Assembly (NCBI GenBank): GCA_022495995.1
Contig: JAFEMH010004900.1
Location: 1-64,000 of the forward strand
Direction: 5' to 3'
Source of the DNA: Adenophora triphylla var. japonica
Taxonomy: Eukaryota > Streptophyta > Magnoliopsida > Asterales > Campanulaceae
DNA length: 64,000 nt
The notes beneath the pieces are model-generated. The model ran no database searches and was not told the origin of the DNA. It worked only from the letters and a program-made list of their open reading frames with translations. Both the position numbers and the translations under genes were made by a program. Below, piece by piece: positions 63,612 to 64,000 of this stretch; position 1 is the stretch's first letter; each line of letters starts with the position of its first letter.

Positions 63612-64000
63612 AACTCAACTTTAGTTATTAGGTTTATGAAATACTCACATCTTGGGTGTTGAAACTTGAGATTTGACATGTATAAAAATAAACCCCTCCC
63701 AAGCTAAAAGGACAAACACTCGAGCACTCCTTCAACACACGCACACACTATTTCTATTTTTCTTTATATTTGTTGAATTTACTAGCAAATTTTCTTTTAT
63801 CTCCAAATGATATTTGGATATACTACGTTACTGATTCCAAAATGAATGTTCAAAGAGCAATTTTGAATTTTCGTTTTGGGAAGGAGTAAATACTAAGTTT
63901 ATATTTACAAAATGAATTGAATACCTATGATAGTTGGGATAGAAATTTCCAACTAGATGATTAATGCCATTCTTTATGGTAATAAGAATTTAAGATCCAT
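63612..64000. other. Unassigned DNA with a MITE-like fragment
   Basis: 63836-63888 (ttccaaaatgaatgttc ... tcgttttgggaaggagta) resembles a decayed Stowaway pair. Nothing else seen. Confidence 0.4.

Overview
The window is nuclear DNA of a eudicot plant, and almost all of it is repeats. The host indicators are TIR-domain resistance-type genes with GT-AG introns, nested Copia and other LTR retrotransposons with tRNA-iMet primer sites, many TA-flanked Stowaway MITEs, hAT, CACTA and Mutator-type elements, and an endogenous pararetrovirus. I see no bacterial gene organisation, no rRNA and no CRISPR array. The species cannot be named from the sequence alone.

Layout. 1-5401: reverse-strand LTR retrotransposon (degraded interior, then a 3.2 kb LTR) inserted into a reverse-strand Copia fragment (5402-6662) whose LTR carries a 72-bp minisatellite. 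6663-7690: MITE, a short orphan ORF and unassigned DNA. 7971-29323: a rearranged array of an endogenous caulimovirid, made of six segments in + + - - + - order and flanked by 280-bp direct repeats (7691-7970 and 29324-29603) derived from a MITE. 29604-35757: a probable degenerate CACTA element whose interior holds host gene fragments (a Tudor-domain gene with a nonsense codon and a JmjC scrap) and several MITEs. 35785-62146: a tandem segmental duplication carrying two TIR genes. Copy 1 (37307-40237) has three exons and a predicted C-terminal membrane segment. Copy 2 (exon 43386-43876) has been broken up by a Mutator-type foldback element, a truncated Copia and a complete 12.7 kb Sirevirus-like Copia (49324-62010). 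62167-63603: a hAT-type element with an 8-bp target duplication.

The viral array. Its segments together cover the gene order VIIa, VIIb, movement protein (MP), aphid-transmission-factor-like protein (ATF), virion-associated protein (VAP), coat protein (CP), protease-RT-RNase H polyprotein (POL), transactivator/viroplasmin (TAV), then an intergenic promoter. The circular unit is estimated at about 7.8 kb. The order and the P2-like ATF point to the Caulimovirus/Soymovirus side of Caulimoviridae. Two features look unusual: two paralogous small ORFs (VIIa and VIIb) in tandem, and a tRNA-Met primer site lying between VIIb and MP, about 0.8 kb downstream of the promoter TATA box instead of in the intergenic region. 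Many copies are broken by frameshifts, nonsense codons, internal deletion or inversion.

The other notable system is the Sirevirus-like element. It has an intact pol, an extra 324-codon ORF on the antisense strand with its own TATA box, a long extra sense ORF, and a dispersed short motif (TGACAGCTA followed by A/T and G) repeated about 18 times in both orientations through LTRs, spacers and coding regions.
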